Source: Haemophilus haemolyticus_L (GTDB lineage: Bacteria; Pseudomonadota; Gammaproteobacteria; Enterobacterales; Pasteurellaceae). Taken from it: a stretch of DNA of 64,000 nt. A program made the translations under genes and the position numbers. The stretch is taken from positions 62,001-126,000 of the forward strand of contig NZ_QQGY01000006.1 of the NCBI RefSeq assembly GCF_003490595.1. Direction: 5' to 3'. This document shows, one piece after another, positions 50,021-58,903 of the stretch. Positions within the stretch are counted from its first letter, which is position 1. Each line of letters opens with the position of its first letter. The notes under the pieces were generated by a model. The model ran no database searches. It was not told where the DNA came from and saw only the letters and a program-made list of their open reading frames with translations.

Positions 50021-52291
50021 ATGAACGGAATCGAATTACGCATTAAAGGCAAAGTGCAAGGTGTGGGATTTCGCCCTTTTGTGTGGTTATTAGCAAATGA
50101 ATATGGCCTAAAGGGCGATGTAAATAATGATGGGCAAGGAGTATTAATTCGATTTGTAAATCCAGAAAAAGATGCGCTTACACATTTTTTAAAAGATTTA
50201 CAGGAAAAACTACCGCCTTTAGCACTGATCACAGATATTCAACAATGTGAAAAACACTGGGAAAATCTACCGCACTTTGCTGAATTTGTAATCCGAGAAA
50301 GCGAAAACAATGCGATGGACACACAAATTGTGCCTGATGCCGCCACTTGTCCTGCTTGCGTAGAGGATTTATTCAATCCTGAAAATCGTCGTTATCACTA
50401 TCCTTTCACTAATTGCACCCATTGCGGGCCTCGTTTTACAATCATCAAAAAAATTCCTTATGATCGTAAAAATACATCGATGTCGGATTTTCCTTTCTGC
50501 CCAGATTGTGAACATGAATATAAAAGTCCAGCAGATCGCCGATTTCATGCCCAACCTAATGCCTGCCCAGTTTGCGGCCCGCATATTTGGTTACAAGATA
50601 GCGAACATCAACTTGCAACACATCAAACAGCCTTAAAACAAACTGCACTTTTGCTAAAAGAAGGAAAAATTTTAGCAATCAAAGGGATTGGCGGTTTTCA
50701 TTTGGCTTGTGATGCACAGAATTTCGATGTGGTTCAATTACTGCGAGATCGTAAACATCGTCCAAGCAAACCTCTTGCCGTAATGGTGCCAAGTTTAGAT
50801 TTTTTACAAAATTTAACAGAAACCGAAATCAAATTACTCACTAGCACAGCTGCACCAATCGTTTTGTTACAAAAAAATAAGGTGTCCAGTCTCGCAGAAA
50901 ATATCGCCCCGAATCTAAATGAAATTGGGGTGATGTTACCGAGTAATCCATTACAGCATTTGCTTTTACGTGAAATCAATCAACCGCTCGTCATGACATC
51001 TGCCAATCCTAGTGGTGAGCCACCTGTTTTAGATAACGAAAGTGCGGTGAAAAAATTAAATAATTTGGCAGATTTCTATCTTTGCCATAATCGCGATATT
51101 TTGCAACGCGCTGATGATAGCTTAGTGAGAGCCTCTTTTGATGGCGTGGAAACGCTACGCCGAGCACGTGGCTATGTTCCTGATGAAATTCTATTGAAAA
51201 CAGAAAATACAAAAAATATCTTAGCGTTGGGTTCTGATCTTAAAAATACATTTTGCCTATTAAAACAAAATAAAGGCGTTGTTAGCCAACATATTGGTGA
51301 TGCCGCCAATGAGCTTGTGCAACAACAATTAGAAAATAATATCGACTTATTTTGTCAAATTTATCAATTCAAACCGGATTTAATTGCGGTGGATGCTCAC
51401 TCAGGTTATTTTTCATCAAAAACGGGGAAAAACCTCGCACAAAAATTATCGGTACCCTATGCGGAAGTGTTACATCATCACTCACATATTGCTGCCGTAT
51501 TGGCAGAACATCATTGTCATGAAAAAGTCATTGGTCTTGCTTTAGATGGAATTGGAATGGGGGATAACGGGCAACTTTGGGGCGGTGAATGTTTATTAGT
51601 GGATGGCGAACAATCTCAACATTTAGGTGGATTGCCTGCCGTTGCTTTGCCTGGTGGCGATCTTGCGGCAACTCAACCTTGGCGTAATTGGCTTGCTCAT
51701 CTGCAAAAATTTGTACCCAATTGGCGTGAAATTGCGGCTAAAACTTGTTCCGAATTGCCTTGGGAAATTCTTTCCAATGCCATTGAACGTAATCTTAATT
51801 CTCCGCTCATTTCATCGGCTGGGCGACTATTTGATGCGGTAGCTTATGGGTTAGCTATTGTGGGTGACAAACTCTCTTGGGAGGGCGAGGCTGCTTGTTA
51901 TTTAGAAGCACTAGCCACAAAATCTGACTTTATCAAAGATGAAAAAAGTACGCTCAATATTCAGGTTAAAATGCCAATCAAAAATAATCAATTGGATTTA
52001 TCCACATTTTGGCAAAGTTGGCTAGATTACGATGATTCCAAAGAAAACAAAGCATTTATTTTCCATTATGCGCTGGCAAAAGGTTTTGCTGAATTAGCTC
52101 GTCAGCAAGCCAAACGCCACAATTGCAAAACCATTGTGCTTTCAGGCGGTGTAATGCATAACCAATTATTACGTCGTTTGTTGAAACAAGCGCTTGTGGA
52201 ATTTAATGTATTAAGCGCACATCAATATCCAATGGGAGATGGCGGATTAAGTCTAGGGCAAGCGATGATCGCATCAAGATTGTCTGGCTAA
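50021..52291 (+). CDS. hypF: [NiFe] hydrogenase maturation carbamoyltransferase HypF
   Basis: Makes the cyanide ligands of the [NiFe] centre from carbamoyl phosphate, passing the carbamoyl group to HypE. It has 756 residues, near the usual 750. Domains in order: acylphosphatase (1-90, RIKGKVQGVGFRPFVWLLA), two zinc fingers (about 109-185; CPACVEDLF with CTHCG, CPDCEHEY with CPVCG), YrdC-like (about 200-385, KGIGGFHLACDA and SANPSGEPPVL) and Kae1/TobZ-like (400-756, HHHSHIAAVLAEHHCHEKVI, GLALDGIGMG, LSGGVMHNQLLRRLL). It is convergent with the hyf operon. The other hyp genes are not in this window. Confidence 0.97.
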   Translation: MNGIELRIKGKVQGVGFRPFVWLLANEYGLKGDVNNDGQGVLIRFVNPEKDALTHFLKDLQEKLPPLALITDIQQCEKHWENLPHFAEFVIRESENNAMDTQIVPDAATCPACVEDLFNPENRRYHYPFTNCTHCGPRFTIIKKIPYDRKNTSMSDFPFCPDCEHEYKSPADRRFHAQPNACPVCGPHIWLQDSEHQLATHQTALKQTALLLKEGKILAIKGIGGFHLACDAQNFDVVQLLRDRKHRPSKPLAVMVPSLDFLQNLTETEIKLLTSTAAPIVLLQKNKVSSLAENIAPNLNEIGVMLPSNPLQHLLLREINQPLVMTSANPSGEPPVLDNESAVKKLNNLADFYLCHNRDILQRADDSLVRASFDGVETLRRARGYVPDEILLKTENTKNILALGSDLKNTFCLLKQNKGVVSQHIGDAANELVQQQLENNIDLFCQIYQFKPDLIAVDAHSGYFSSKTGKNLAQKLSVPYAEVLHHHSHIAAVLAEHHCHEKVIGLALDGIGMGDNGQLWGGECLLVDGEQSQHLGGLPAVALPGGDLAATQPWRNWLAHLQKFVPNWREIAAKTCSELPWEILSNAIERNLNSPLISSAGRLFDAVAYGLAIVGDKLSWEGEAACYLEALATKSDFIKDEKSTLNIQVKMPIKNNQLDLSTFWQSWLDYDDSKENKAFIFHYALAKGFAELARQQAKRHNCKTIVLSGGVMHNQLLRRLLKQALVEFNVLSAHQYPMGDGGLSLGQAMIASRLSG

Positions 52292-52331
52292 TGCCAAATT
52301 CATTTAAGCAGATGTTGCTTATTAACATATA

Positions 52332-52364
52332 AAAAAACGATCGCAAGTTAAGCGATCGTTTTTT
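52332..52364. terminator. Bidirectional terminator between hypF and hycI
   Basis: AAAAAACGATCGC and GCGATCGTTTTTT form a perfect 13-bp stem with a seven-base loop, with A/T tracts on both strands. It ends the convergent hypF and hyf transcripts. Confidence 0.92.
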
Positions 52365-52378
52365 ATGAATGAAAGCAA

Positions 52379-52840
52379 TTACAATCGAGTAATTTCGCCT
52401 AAATCGCCCCCATCCTTCAAAAATCCATAGAAAAATTCTACCGCACTTTTTACAGCTTCACTCATCGGAAAACCAAAGGAAACAAGATCGGGCTGGATAC
52501 CAATAAAAATAACCTCGGGAATATCTTCTTCTAATTGCTCGATTAAAAAATTAAGTGGCAAATTATGCGTGCTGACGAAGAACATTTCGGCGATAAGCTC
52601 TTTGTCGATAATACGAATTTTGCCAACGGGCAGTTCCATTTCTGTTGCATCAAAGATAATTAAACGCTTTGGTTTCATGGCACGGATCTGATGCACAAGA
52701 TTTTCTGGTGCTGAACCGCCATCAAGTGCGGTCCAATTTGGCAACGGATTTTCACTACAAAGTTGAGCAAGATAAGGGCCTGCGCCGTCATCGCCCATCA
52801 TTGTGTTACCAACAGTTAGAATTACATTTTCATTCATCAC
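52379..52840 (-). CDS. hycI: Hydrogenase maturation endopeptidase (HycI type)
   Basis: A 153-residue nickel-dependent protease that removes the C-terminal extension of the large subunit HyfG/HycE after nickel insertion. The metal-binding motif is VGNTMMGDDGAGPYLAQL, with the conserved Asp, and the second acidic site is in RLIIFDATEMELPVG; the His ligand is in FVSTHNLPLNFL. It is the last gene of the hyf operon and overlaps hyfJ by 11 bp. E. coli hyf lacks its own protease and uses HycI from the hyc operon, so this operon is more self-sufficient. Confidence 0.94.
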   Translation of the reverse strand: MMNENVILTVGNTMMGDDGAGPYLAQLCSENPLPNWTALDGGSAPENLVHQIRAMKPKRLIIFDATEMELPVGKIRIIDKELIAEMFFVSTHNLPLNFLIEQLEEDIPEVIFIGIQPDLVSFGFPMSEAVKSAVEFFYGFLKDGGDLGEITRL

Positions 52841-53237
52841 GACGTTTCACCATAATATACATCACAGGTTCACGCTGGATGGAAGCAAGCGTATCCATTA
52901 AAATATCTACCCATTTTTGATGTTCAGGCGAAAAATTGGATCTATTTTCATCTAGTGCCTTAGCCAATAAATTCACATGACTTGAATCAATCACTATTTC
53001 ACCAAATTTCATTAAGCCCGCAAACTTACGTTTTGCATCTCCTTCTGGGAAGCTATCTACAAAACGTTGGTAATCGGCATAATCACAAATTAGCAATTTT
53101 TTAAAGCAGTCAATCACACCAACGTGGTGACCAATCGCAAGGGAATAATACATTACTTGCTTGGCCTGCTCTGGGACTTGCTCATCGTTTTCAACAAAAC
53201 GCTCATTGAGTAAATAGAAAAAAACTTGGGTTGTCAT
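52830..53237 (-). CDS. hyfJ: Formate hydrogenlyase maturation protein HycH/HyfJ
   Basis: A 135-residue accessory protein of the HycH/HyfJ family (E. coli about 136-137). HycH is required for converting the pre-form of the HycE large subunit and acts as a chaperone, not a structural part. Family segments here are QVFFYLLNERFVENDEQVPE, YYSLAIGHHVGVIDCFK and SFPEGDAKRKFAGLMKFGEI. It lies downstream of hyfI but separated from it by 365 bp containing a MITE-like element, and overlaps hycI. Confidence 0.92.
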   Translation of the reverse strand: MTTQVFFYLLNERFVENDEQVPEQAKQVMYYSLAIGHHVGVIDCFKKLLICDYADYQRFVDSFPEGDAKRKFAGLMKFGEIVIDSSHVNLLAKALDENRSNFSPEHQKWVDILMDTLASIQREPVMYIMVKRRDE

Positions 53238-53283
53238 GGTACGTCCTATAAAACTTGTAAAGTAATTTCTTCGCTAATCAATA

Positions 53284-53561
53284 CTGCCAAATCTCCCCTT
53301 ACCCCTCTTTGCTAAAGAGGGAGATTCTTCTTTAGCAATACAGTATCTTCTCTCTCATTTTAATTTTCTGTTATTAATGCAGAAAACTAGATTAAAATTG
53401 ACCGCTCTTATTCCTCTCTTTGCTAAAGAGAGGATTCTTTTTTAGCAAGAAAGTATCTTTTCTCTCATTTTAATTTTCTGTTGTTAATACAGAAAACTAG
53501 ATTGAAATCGACCGCTCTTATTCCCCTCTTTAGCAAAGAGGGGTAAGGGGAGATTTGGCAG
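53284..53561. mobile_element. MITE-like element B with perfect terminal inverted repeats, inside the hyf operon
   Basis: Ends read inward as CTGCCAAATCTCCCCT followed by TACCCCTCTTTGCTAAAGAG and more, perfect over about 38 bp and differing from element A by one extra T. The interior has two copies of a unit with TCTCTCATTTTAATTTTCTG, 110 bp apart (53351 and 53461), separated by a degenerate palindrome CTCTCTTTGCTAAAGAGAG near 53415. It lies between hyfI and hyfJ with no other gene in the gap. The interior has no similarity to that of element A. Confidence 0.85.
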
Positions 53562-53602
53562 AAATCAAAACGGAGCTATTAGTTTATTGAGCAATCGTTA
53601 GA

Positions 53603-54379
53603 CTATCCCGAAAACGGCATACTAATTGCATGTAATCGGTTTACGATTTCACTCAAACGAGGATCCGCTTCACGTTCCAAAAATTCGCCAAGGCGAACAC
53701 CAAATGGAACCTGATCTTTTTCAGACATCATACTCATAAATTGATTAGCGATGTCTCCACCTTGTCGATACCCCGCCAAGCGACGTGCTTCACGTTCTAA
53801 TTCCACGCGTAAATCTAATGGAATATTTGGGAAACGTAATTTAGCCTCTGCATTAGGATCGGCAATTTCTTGTTTACCTTTGAGTTTTTGATCAAGTAAA
53901 CCAAGTGCCATTGCAAAACCATAAATAGTCGCCGCTGGAGTTGGAGGACAACCGGGAATATACACATCAATTGGTACAATTTGATCGCTACCGCCCCACA
54001 CGCAGTACAAGTCATGGAAAATACCGCCACCACAACCGCACGCTCCATAAGAAATACAGATTTTTGGATCGGGTGCAGCTTGATAAGCACGCATTGCAGG
54101 TGTACGCATTGCACGAGTTACCGCACCAGTAAATAATAAAATATCCGCATGGCGAGGTGATGCAACAACCTTAATCCCAAAACGTTCTGCGTCAAAGGTT
54201 GGTGTAATGGTACTAAAAATTTCAATTTCACAACCATTACAACCGCCACAGTCAACACGGTAAACATAAGCGGAACGTTGAATATTTTTCAACAAAGTTT
54301 GTTTCATTTTCGCAATGTTTTCATCCACACTAAATGGCGTTGAAATACCATTCACGGGCATTGGGATTTGTGTGTTCAT
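53603..54379 (-). CDS. hyfI: Hydrogenase-4 small subunit HyfI
   Basis: The [NiFe] small subunit (NuoB/HycG homologue) of 258 residues carrying the proximal [4Fe-4S] cluster. Ligand segments are YRVDCGGCNGCEIEIFS, SYGACGCGGGIFHDLYC and VYIPGCPPTPAATIYGFAMA. There is no twin-arginine signal, as expected for a cytoplasm-facing membrane-bound hydrogenase. Its start overlaps the hyfH stop by 4 bp. Downstream lies the MITE-like element B. Confidence 0.95.
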   Translation of the reverse strand: MNTQIPMPVNGISTPFSVDENIAKMKQTLLKNIQRSAYVYRVDCGGCNGCEIEIFSTITPTFDAERFGIKVVASPRHADILLFTGAVTRAMRTPAMRAYQAAPDPKICISYGACGCGGGIFHDLYCVWGGSDQIVPIDVYIPGCPPTPAATIYGFAMALGLLDQKLKGKQEIADPNAEAKLRFPNIPLDLRVELEREARRLAGYRQGGDIANQFMSMMSEKDQVPFGVRLGEFLEREADPRLSEIVNRLHAISMPFSG

Positions 54380-54951
54380 CTTGCAATCTCCCTAACGTGA
54401 TCAAATAACGCCAATTTCACGCGCATATTGGATTCCATATCGGCGGTTTTTTCCAAACTGTTTTGGCGTTTACAGGTTGGGCAAGTGTTGAGCACCGCTA
54501 ATTTATGTTTTACCAGTTCATCGTTATCCAACGTTTGTTTGAATAAATCCACGGCATAATTGAGTTCTTTATGAGAAACAAAAGGTTGACCACATTGATG
54601 ACAAATCGTGGTAGTGAAGGTTGTTTCTTGATAAAGATCCTGTTTATTGCTGACTGATAATTCAAAATCTTGGCTTAAACGAATCGCTTTTGTTGGGCAA
54701 ACTTCTTCACAACGGCCACAGAAAATGCAGCGTCCTAAAAATAATGACCAAGTTCGTTCGCCTGTTTCAGGATCAGTACGCATGGTAAGCGCATTAGCTG
54801 GACATGCCATTGTACAGGCTGCACAAACAATACATTGATCAGAGTTCAGTTCTGGTTTACCACGGAAATCAGGATCAACTTCATAGGGTTTAAACGGATA
54901 TTTAGTGGTAACATCCCCCGCATTTAATACGGTTTTAAGTAATTTAAACAT
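54376..54951 (-). CDS. hyfH: Hydrogenase-4 ferredoxin-like subunit HyfH
   Basis: A NuoI/HycF-type subunit of 191 residues with two [4Fe-4S] motifs: CIVCAACTMACPANALTM and CIFCGRCEEVCPTKAIRL. A C-terminal extension has two CxxC pairs (CHQCGQPF and CPTCKRQ) that probably bind zinc or iron, as in HycF. It relays electrons between HyfA/formate dehydrogenase and the HyfI cluster. It overlaps hyfI and follows hyfG by 10 bp. Confidence 0.95.
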   Translation of the reverse strand: MFKLLKTVLNAGDVTTKYPFKPYEVDPDFRGKPELNSDQCIVCAACTMACPANALTMRTDPETGERTWSLFLGRCIFCGRCEEVCPTKAIRLSQDFELSVSNKQDLYQETTFTTTICHQCGQPFVSHKELNYAVDLFKQTLDNDELVKHKLAVLNTCPTCKRQNSLEKTADMESNMRVKLALFDHVREIAR

Positions 54952-54961
54952 TGTGCGCCCC

Positions 54962-56692
54962 CTATTTTAATGGTGAATTTTTACGTTCAATGCCGTAGCG
55001 TTCGATTTCTTTGTAAGAAACCGTTTGAGCTTTGCGTTTACGTACATCCACCACTGTCACACGGTCAGTACAAGAATAGCAAGGGTCAAGGCTACCAATG
55101 ATAAGTGGCGCATCTGATACCGTATTGCCACGCAACATATAACGTAAAGTTGGCCAGTTTGCATAAGTCGCTGCACGACAACGCCAGCGATATAATTTTT
55201 GGTTATCGCCAAGCATTGACCAGTGAATATCTTCACCACGCGGCGCTTCCGTGATACCTAAAGCAAAACGTCCAGGGGTGTAATTAAAACCTTCAGTGAT
55301 AATCGCACCAGTTGGCAAGTTATCTACCATATAATCAATGATATTCATGGATTCAAACACTTCATTTACCCGCACTTTCACACGAGAAATGACATCGCAA
55401 CCGTCTTCAGTGAAAACATTGAATGGCACATCGCCATAACCTGAGAATGGGTGAACTTTACGCACATCACGGGTAAAACCAGAGGCACGAATCATTGGGC
55501 CAACCGGGCTAAAGTCACGAGCGATATCTTTTGCCAAGACACCAACACCTACCGTACGTTGTTCCATATTCGGTGTATTTAATAAAATATCGGTTAAGGT
55601 TTTGAGTTCTTCACGCATTTCACCGATAAGCTTGATACATTGCTCACGCTGATGTTTCAACATATCACGACGCACGCCACCGATTAAGTTGATACCATAG
55701 GTTTTACGTGCACCAGTAAGCACTTCCGCAAGAGTCATCGATTTTTCACGAACTCGGAAGAATTGCATAAAGCCAGTATCAAAACCAGTAAAGTGGCTAG
55801 ATAAACCTAAGTTCAATAAATGACTGTGCAAGCGTTCAACTTCCAACAAAATTGCACGAATCCATTGTGCACGTTCAGGAATTTGAATACCTAACGCATT
55901 TTCGACTGAGTTAGCATAAGCAACGCTATGGGTGAAACCGCAGATACCGCACACACGGTCAGCCAAGAAATTGACTTGATCGTAATCCATTCGGGTTTCT
56001 GCCAATTTTTCCATACCACGGTGTACGTAGAATAAACGGTAGTCCGCATCAATAATATCTTCCCCATCCACGAATAAACGGAAGTGTCCTGGCTCATCGG
56101 AAGTGATATGTAACGGACCGAGTGGAACGATACGAGCCTCGCCTTTTTCGTTAATAAATTCGTATGTTTCTGTCGCGGTTGTTGGATCTGGACGCAAACG
56201 GTAATCCATCGAATCTTTACGTAATGGGTAAAGATCATCTGGCCAGTCATCTGGTAACACTAAACGACGTTGATCGGGAAGACCGACGGCTTTTAAACCG
56301 TACATATCGAATAATTCACGTTCGCCCCACACCGCTGCTTTGACTTTCGGTGTTACGGAAGGAAATTCGAGTGTGACTGGATCTACGAGTGCTTTAATCG
56401 TCACAAAAGTTTTGACGACACCTTCCATAGAAAGCACGTAATAAACAGCATAATGACCATGAATTGAACGTTCATCGTTACCAAAAACTAATGGCAACCA
56501 GCCTTCATGTTGATAGTAAAGATATTCCACCACATCAGGTAACATATTCGTTTTCACTGTTAAAGTTACTTGATTCGGTGTAGACCACTCCTCATCTAAA
56601 ATTGTATTCGGAAATTTTGCATTAACGGCTTCAATATAATTTTTGCCGAGCATTTTTACCGGATCGACCGATGTATTTTTACTTAATTCCAT
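54962..56692 (-). CDS. hyfG: Hydrogenase-4 large subunit HyfG
   Basis: The catalytic [NiFe] subunit, 576 residues: an N-terminal NuoC-like domain (about 1-175) fused to the NuoD-like domain. Nickel ligands are in RVCGICGFTHS (Cys248, Cys251) and DPCYSCTDR (Cys538, Cys541). After Arg544 there is a 32-residue extension (VTVVDVRKRKAQTVSYKEIE...), the same length as that cut from E. coli HycE by HycI. The co-encoded HycI is its likely protease. All four cysteines are intact, so the enzyme should be functional. Confidence 0.96.
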   Translation of the reverse strand: MELSKNTSVDPVKMLGKNYIEAVNAKFPNTILDEEWSTPNQVTLTVKTNMLPDVVEYLYYQHEGWLPLVFGNDERSIHGHYAVYYVLSMEGVVKTFVTIKALVDPVTLEFPSVTPKVKAAVWGERELFDMYGLKAVGLPDQRRLVLPDDWPDDLYPLRKDSMDYRLRPDPTTATETYEFINEKGEARIVPLGPLHITSDEPGHFRLFVDGEDIIDADYRLFYVHRGMEKLAETRMDYDQVNFLADRVCGICGFTHSVAYANSVENALGIQIPERAQWIRAILLEVERLHSHLLNLGLSSHFTGFDTGFMQFFRVREKSMTLAEVLTGARKTYGINLIGGVRRDMLKHQREQCIKLIGEMREELKTLTDILLNTPNMEQRTVGVGVLAKDIARDFSPVGPMIRASGFTRDVRKVHPFSGYGDVPFNVFTEDGCDVISRVKVRVNEVFESMNIIDYMVDNLPTGAIITEGFNYTPGRFALGITEAPRGEDIHWSMLGDNQKLYRWRCRAATYANWPTLRYMLRGNTVSDAPLIIGSLDPCYSCTDRVTVVDVRKRKAQTVSYKEIERYGIERKNSPLK

Positions 56693-56711
56693 TTTTTCCC
56701 CCAGTTGTCGA

Positions 56712-58250
56712 TCATTTCGCTAAACTTTGCCAAGGTAAAACTAGCATATCGCCAAAGGACACATGTTCAGATCCAAGCACAATTCCTACCGCACTTTTTA
56801 GTAACTGCAAGATTGGCTCTGCAATATGGATACCCATTACAAACATTAACAACAATAGTATGGCCATTGCCGCCAAAGAGACTTTACTGACTTCGCCTGC
56901 TTCCACGTTATCAGGTTGTTTGCCAAGTACTGTTTTTAATAGCATTAAAGCAAGCCCTGCAAGCACGATGGTAAGTAAAATTAAGCATAAAATAACTAAC
57001 CAAGTTTTACCTGCTGTAATCCCTGCGACTACAACACTAAATTCACTCACAAATACGTTAAATGGAGGGATACCGCCCAATGCCAACGCACCACCTGCGA
57101 AAAGCACCGCACTCACTGGTGCAACACGCCATAATCCACGCACTTGATTCATATCACGGGTTTTATATTTCAATAGAATATTACCCGATGCACAGAATAA
57201 TAAAGTTTTCGCAAGACTGTGGTTGATAGTGTGAAGTAAACCTGCAAATACCCCAATTGGGCCACCAAGACCGAAAGCAAAGCTGATTAAGCCCATATTT
57301 TCGATACTTGAGTAAGCAAGCATACGTTTAATATCAAATTGCACGATGATAAATAACGCCGCCACAAGCACTGAAAGTAAACCAAAGATCAACATTAAAG
57401 TTTGTGGAAACTCTGCGCCAACCGCTTTTGAAACTAATGTGTAGTAACGCAACACCACAAGCATTGCACAGTTTAATAACACCGCTGATAAAATTGCACT
57501 CACAGGGCTTGGTGCTTCACTGTGTGCGTCTGATAACCAAGTATGCATTGGAAATAGACCGCACTTCGTGCCGAAACCAATCAATACGAAAGCGAATGCG
57601 ATATACATCAACATTGGGTTTAAACCAGTGGCTTGTTGATTCACGGCTGACCAGAAAATCGCTTGGCTTGGATCAGTAAGCACGCCATTTGCATTCGCAA
57701 AGGTTAAAAGTGTGCCGTATAAACCGAAAGCGACGCCCACAGAACAGATGATGATGTATTTCCACGCGGCTTCAAGGGATGTTTTTTGTTTGTAAGTACC
57801 GACCAAAAACGCAGAGCTTAATGTTGTTGCTTCAATTGCAACCCACATTAAAATTAAGTTATTGGTGATAACTGACACAATCATCGTAAAGAAGAATAAG
57901 TGTAAGAAACCGTGGTAATGTGCATAGGTTTTAAAATCAATATGCCCTTCTTCCAATTCAGTGTTCATATAACCGATGGAATACACACCAGCAAGCGAAC
58001 CCACGACAGCAATTAAGCCTAAGAAAATGGCAGAAAGACTATCAACATACACCCAGTTGTTAAATGCACTGATACTGCCTTTTTCCAACACGCCAGAAAT
58101 GACCTGTACAGAAAAGAACAACATCAAAATTAACCCGGTAATATGGAATGCGGTACAAACTGTCCGATTTTTTGTTCCGCGTAGTGCAAAGCTTTCAAAA
58201 GCGATGACTAAAGGTGCGACTAATAACGCAATTATCCATTGTTCATACAT
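56712..58250 (-). CDS. hyfF: Hydrogenase-4 membrane subunit HyfF
   Basis: An antiporter-like NuoL/M/N-type subunit of 512 residues with about 14 helices. Proton-channel signatures are NLILMWVAIEATTLSSAFLV, FGTKCGLFPMHTWLSDAHSE followed by APSPVSAILSAVLL, and the broken-helix motif YSSIENMGLISFAFG. Acidic Glu and Lys residues in mid-membrane suit proton movement. It starts 4 bp after hyfE stops. HyfD, HyfF and HyfB make three such subunits, against one in the E. coli hyc complex. Confidence 0.94.
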   Translation of the reverse strand: MYEQWIIALLVAPLVIAFESFALRGTKNRTVCTAFHITGLILMLFFSVQVISGVLEKGSISAFNNWVYVDSLSAIFLGLIAVVGSLAGVYSIGYMNTELEEGHIDFKTYAHYHGFLHLFFFTMIVSVITNNLILMWVAIEATTLSSAFLVGTYKQKTSLEAAWKYIIICSVGVAFGLYGTLLTFANANGVLTDPSQAIFWSAVNQQATGLNPMLMYIAFAFVLIGFGTKCGLFPMHTWLSDAHSEAPSPVSAILSAVLLNCAMLVVLRYYTLVSKAVGAEFPQTLMLIFGLLSVLVAALFIIVQFDIKRMLAYSSIENMGLISFAFGLGGPIGVFAGLLHTINHSLAKTLLFCASGNILLKYKTRDMNQVRGLWRVAPVSAVLFAGGALALGGIPPFNVFVSEFSVVVAGITAGKTWLVILCLILLTIVLAGLALMLLKTVLGKQPDNVEAGEVSKVSLAAMAILLLLMFVMGIHIAEPILQLLKSAVGIVLGSEHVSFGDMLVLPWQSLAK

Positions 58251-58254
58251 AGCG

Positions 58255-58893
58255 TTACCCCTTCAAACTCATAAGTTGTTTAGCATCAACAGTGTTGAAA
58301 GTGCGGTAAATTTTATTCACCAACACCACCATAATGATGACCGCAAAAATCGCATCGGTGGCAATGCCGATTTCAACTAATTCTGGCGCATTGTTGGCAA
58401 GTAAAGCCAACGTTAAATGCGCACCGTTTTCCATTAAACAATAACCGAAAACTTGTTTAACAATATTGCGTTGGCTCACAATACACACTAAACCTAAAAG
58501 GAAGTGGCTAAGTGATACTGACAACGCTGGTTTTAAATGTTCAACTAACGGTAAGTTCACTGGAATGACAACAAAGTAACATAAGCAAACGATGATAGAT
58601 GTGATCGGGATCAACCAAGCTACATTCATTCCTGCAGGAGTTTGACTTTCGTCAATTTTTCGTAAAGAAAAGATTAAAATCCCTGGCACTAATAATACTT
58701 TCGTGATGAATGCACTAATGGACCACATATAAAGTTCGTGAGCTTGCATTTCAAATGCCAAATAAACGAATAACACCACCAATACAAGAGACTGTAAGCC
58801 ATAGCATAACGCGGATTTTTTTGCGGTTTTTGCCATAATGACACAAAGCGATGTAATGATGAGTAAACTCGCTAATACATTGATCATTAACAT
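58255..58893 (-). CDS. hyfE: Hydrogenase-4 membrane subunit HyfE
   Basis: A 212-residue membrane protein with about seven helices and a NuoK-like C-terminal region (HFLLGLVCIVSQRNIVKQVF, GYCLMENGAHLTLALLA). The start MLMINVLASLL was chosen because it follows an AAGGAGAG ribosome site by 4 bases; a frame seven codons longer would overlap hyfD. It lies between hyfD and hyfF as in E. coli. Confidence 0.92.
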   Translation of the reverse strand: MLMINVLASLLIITSLCVIMAKTAKKSALCYGLQSLVLVVLFVYLAFEMQAHELYMWSISAFITKVLLVPGILIFSLRKIDESQTPAGMNVAWLIPITSIIVCLCYFVVIPVNLPLVEHLKPALSVSLSHFLLGLVCIVSQRNIVKQVFGYCLMENGAHLTLALLANNAPELVEIGIATDAIFAVIIMVVLVNKIYRTFNTVDAKQLMSLKG

Positions 58894-58903
58894 AATTCTC
58901 TCC

